A stretch of DNA of 6,604 bases from positions 1 to 6,604 of the forward strand of contig CAYMTN010000274.1 in NCBI GenBank assembly GCA_964393335.1, given 5' to 3'. Every line of letters starts with the position of its first letter. Position 1 is the first letter of the stretch. The position numbers and the translations under genes are program-made. Of this stretch, positions 5,766 to 6,604 are shown piece by piece. The stretch comes from CAYMTN01 sp964393335 (GTDB lineage Bacteria; Chloroflexota; Anaerolineae; Aggregatilineales; Aggregatilineaceae). The notes below the pieces were generated by a model, which did not search any database, was not told the origin of the DNA, and worked only from the letters and a program-made list of their open reading frames with translations.

Positions 5766-6604
5766 TGATAGCGCTCCATTTCTTCGGCGGGCTGCCGTTC
5801 GGCACCGAGCATATACAACCCCAGCTTCTCTTCCGTCAGGTCCGGCGTGTTGGGGAAGATGCCCACGATCTCGCCATTGTACATCACCATGATCCGGTCG
5901 GAGAGTTTCATCACTTCCTGCAAATCCGCCGACACGAGCAGGATCGCCAGCCCGGCGGTACGCTGGTCGACAAGCTGCTGGTGAATGTACTCAATCGCGC
6001 CAATGTCCACGCCGCGCGTCGGTTGGGCGGCGATCAGCAGGCGCGGCGACGACGACAATTCGCGCGCCACGACGACCTTTTGCATGTTGCCGCCGGATAA
6101 CGATGCGACCGGTAGGTCGCCGCTGGGGGCCAGGATGTTGAACTGTTTGATCATGGCGGCGCTGTTCGCCTGGATCGCGGACAGGCTCAACAAGCCGAAC
6201 TGCGTCAGCGGCGAGCGGTAATAGCGGTCTACGATCAGGTTGTCGCTGATCGACGCCACCAGCGCGACGCCGTTTGTCAGGCGGTCTTCGGGGATGTGGG
6301 CGACGTGCGCCTCGCGCACCTTGCGGGGGCCGTACCCCAGCACGGACCGCCCATCGACATACGCCTCGCCCGCGCTGGCCTCGCGCAGCCCGGTGAGCAC
6401 CTCGACCAGTTCGGTCTGGCCGTTGCCTTCCACCCCGGCGATCCCCAAAATCTCGGATTCGCACGCGGTGAACGTCGCGTTGTGCAGCAGCGTGCGCCCG
6501 GTTTCGTTGATATAGGTCAGGCTGCGCACGTCCAACACCGGCTTGCCGCGCGTGACCGGCGGTTTATCGACCTGCATGAACACCTCGCGCCCGACCATCA
6601 TGCG
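5762..6604 (-). CDS. Nucleoside ABC importer ATP-binding protein (YufO-like), C-terminal half only
   Basis: This is the ATPase of the importer, a two-domain protein of about 510-530 residues in relatives (B. subtilis YufO/NupO, S. mutans RnsB). The frame is open at the right edge (an Arg codon at 6604-6602 precedes the first visible Met), so 280 residues remain: the linker RMMVGREV and the whole second nucleotide-binding domain. Numbering from the Met at 6601: degenerate Walker A, AGVEGNGQTELVE (55-67); HIPEDRLTNGVAL (102-114), a family marker; signature LSGGNMQKVVVARELS (168-183); Walker B region LLIAAQPTRGVDIGA (188-202), lacking the usual Asp-Glu; and LLVSADLQEVMKLSDRIMVMY (221-241), with no switch histidine. 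These losses are normal for the second domain of this family; the catalytic site should be in the missing first domain. The stop overlaps the next permease start as ATGA. The substrate-binding lipoprotein gene is expected further right. A relative of general sugar ATPases (RbsA/MglA) is less likely, given the IAAQPTRG motif and the permease pair. Confidence 0.95.
   Translation of the reverse strand, partial: RMMVGREVFMQVDKPPVTRGKPVLDVRSLTYINETGRTLLHNATFTACESEILGIAGVEGNGQTELVEVLTGLREASAGEAYVDGRSVLGYGPRKVREAHVAHIPEDRLTNGVALVASISDNLIVDRYYRSPLTQFGLLSLSAIQANSAAMIKQFNILAPSGDLPVASLSGGNMQKVVVARELSSSPRLLIAAQPTRGVDIGAIEYIHQQLVDQRTAGLAILLVSADLQEVMKLSDRIMVMYNGEIVGIFPNTPDLTEEKLGLYMLGAERQPAEEMERYQ
5774..5777 (-). 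promoter_or_regulatory. Ribosome binding site of the first permease
   Basis: GGAG on the minus strand lies eight bases before the ATG at 5765, inside the last codons of the ATPase gene. It favours this start over the in-frame ATG six codons later. Confidence 0.6.

Noticed and set aside
6000..6440. Missing Walker B Asp-Glu, altered Walker A and missing switch histidine in the ATPase
   Set aside because: Looks like a broken enzyme, but these changes are typical of the second nucleotide-binding domain in this importer family, so they are not a sign of decay.

Overview
The window is a compact, GC-rich bacterial stretch in which every supported gene reads on the minus strand, so gene order runs from the right edge to the left. 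It encodes a BmpA/YufNOPQ-type nucleoside ABC importer (one ATPase and two permeases), followed by three enzymes: an ADP-ribosylglycohydrolase-fold protein, a YjbQ/UPF0047 protein and a pseudouridine-5'-phosphate glycosidase (PsuG). The two end genes are cut by the window edges. No RNA genes, CRISPR arrays, insertion sequences or phage genes were seen.

Layout, right to left. 6604-5762 is the C-terminal half of a two-domain ATP-binding protein. It overlaps by ATGA the first permease (5765-3624), which overlaps the second permease (3631-2189) by 8 bases. A 192-base gap (2188-1997) holds two inverted repeats and a weak candidate promoter. Then come the ADP-ribosylglycohydrolase homologue (1996-980, TTG start), YjbQ (965-546) and the first 180 codons of psuG (541-1), with gaps of only 14 and 4 bases.

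The most unusual content is in the permeases. The first is about twice the usual family length: two extra membrane segments and a tandem pair of PPC-like beta domains sit before the conserved permease core. The second has a C-terminal extension of about 150 residues with about four extra membrane segments. By topology counting, both additions leave the core orientation unchanged, and the beta domains would lie outside the membrane next to the substrate entry side.

Functionally, the importer family carries nucleosides, and PsuG cleaves pseudouridine 5'-phosphate to uracil and ribose 5-phosphate. A reasonable inference is a nucleoside or pseudouridine scavenging locus. The binding lipoprotein would be expected beyond the right edge and a PfkB-type kinase beyond the left edge; neither can be seen here. 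The organism cannot be named with certainty. High GC and PPC-like domains grafted onto transport proteins would fit a Chloroflexota (Anaerolineae-like) bacterium, but this is inference only.
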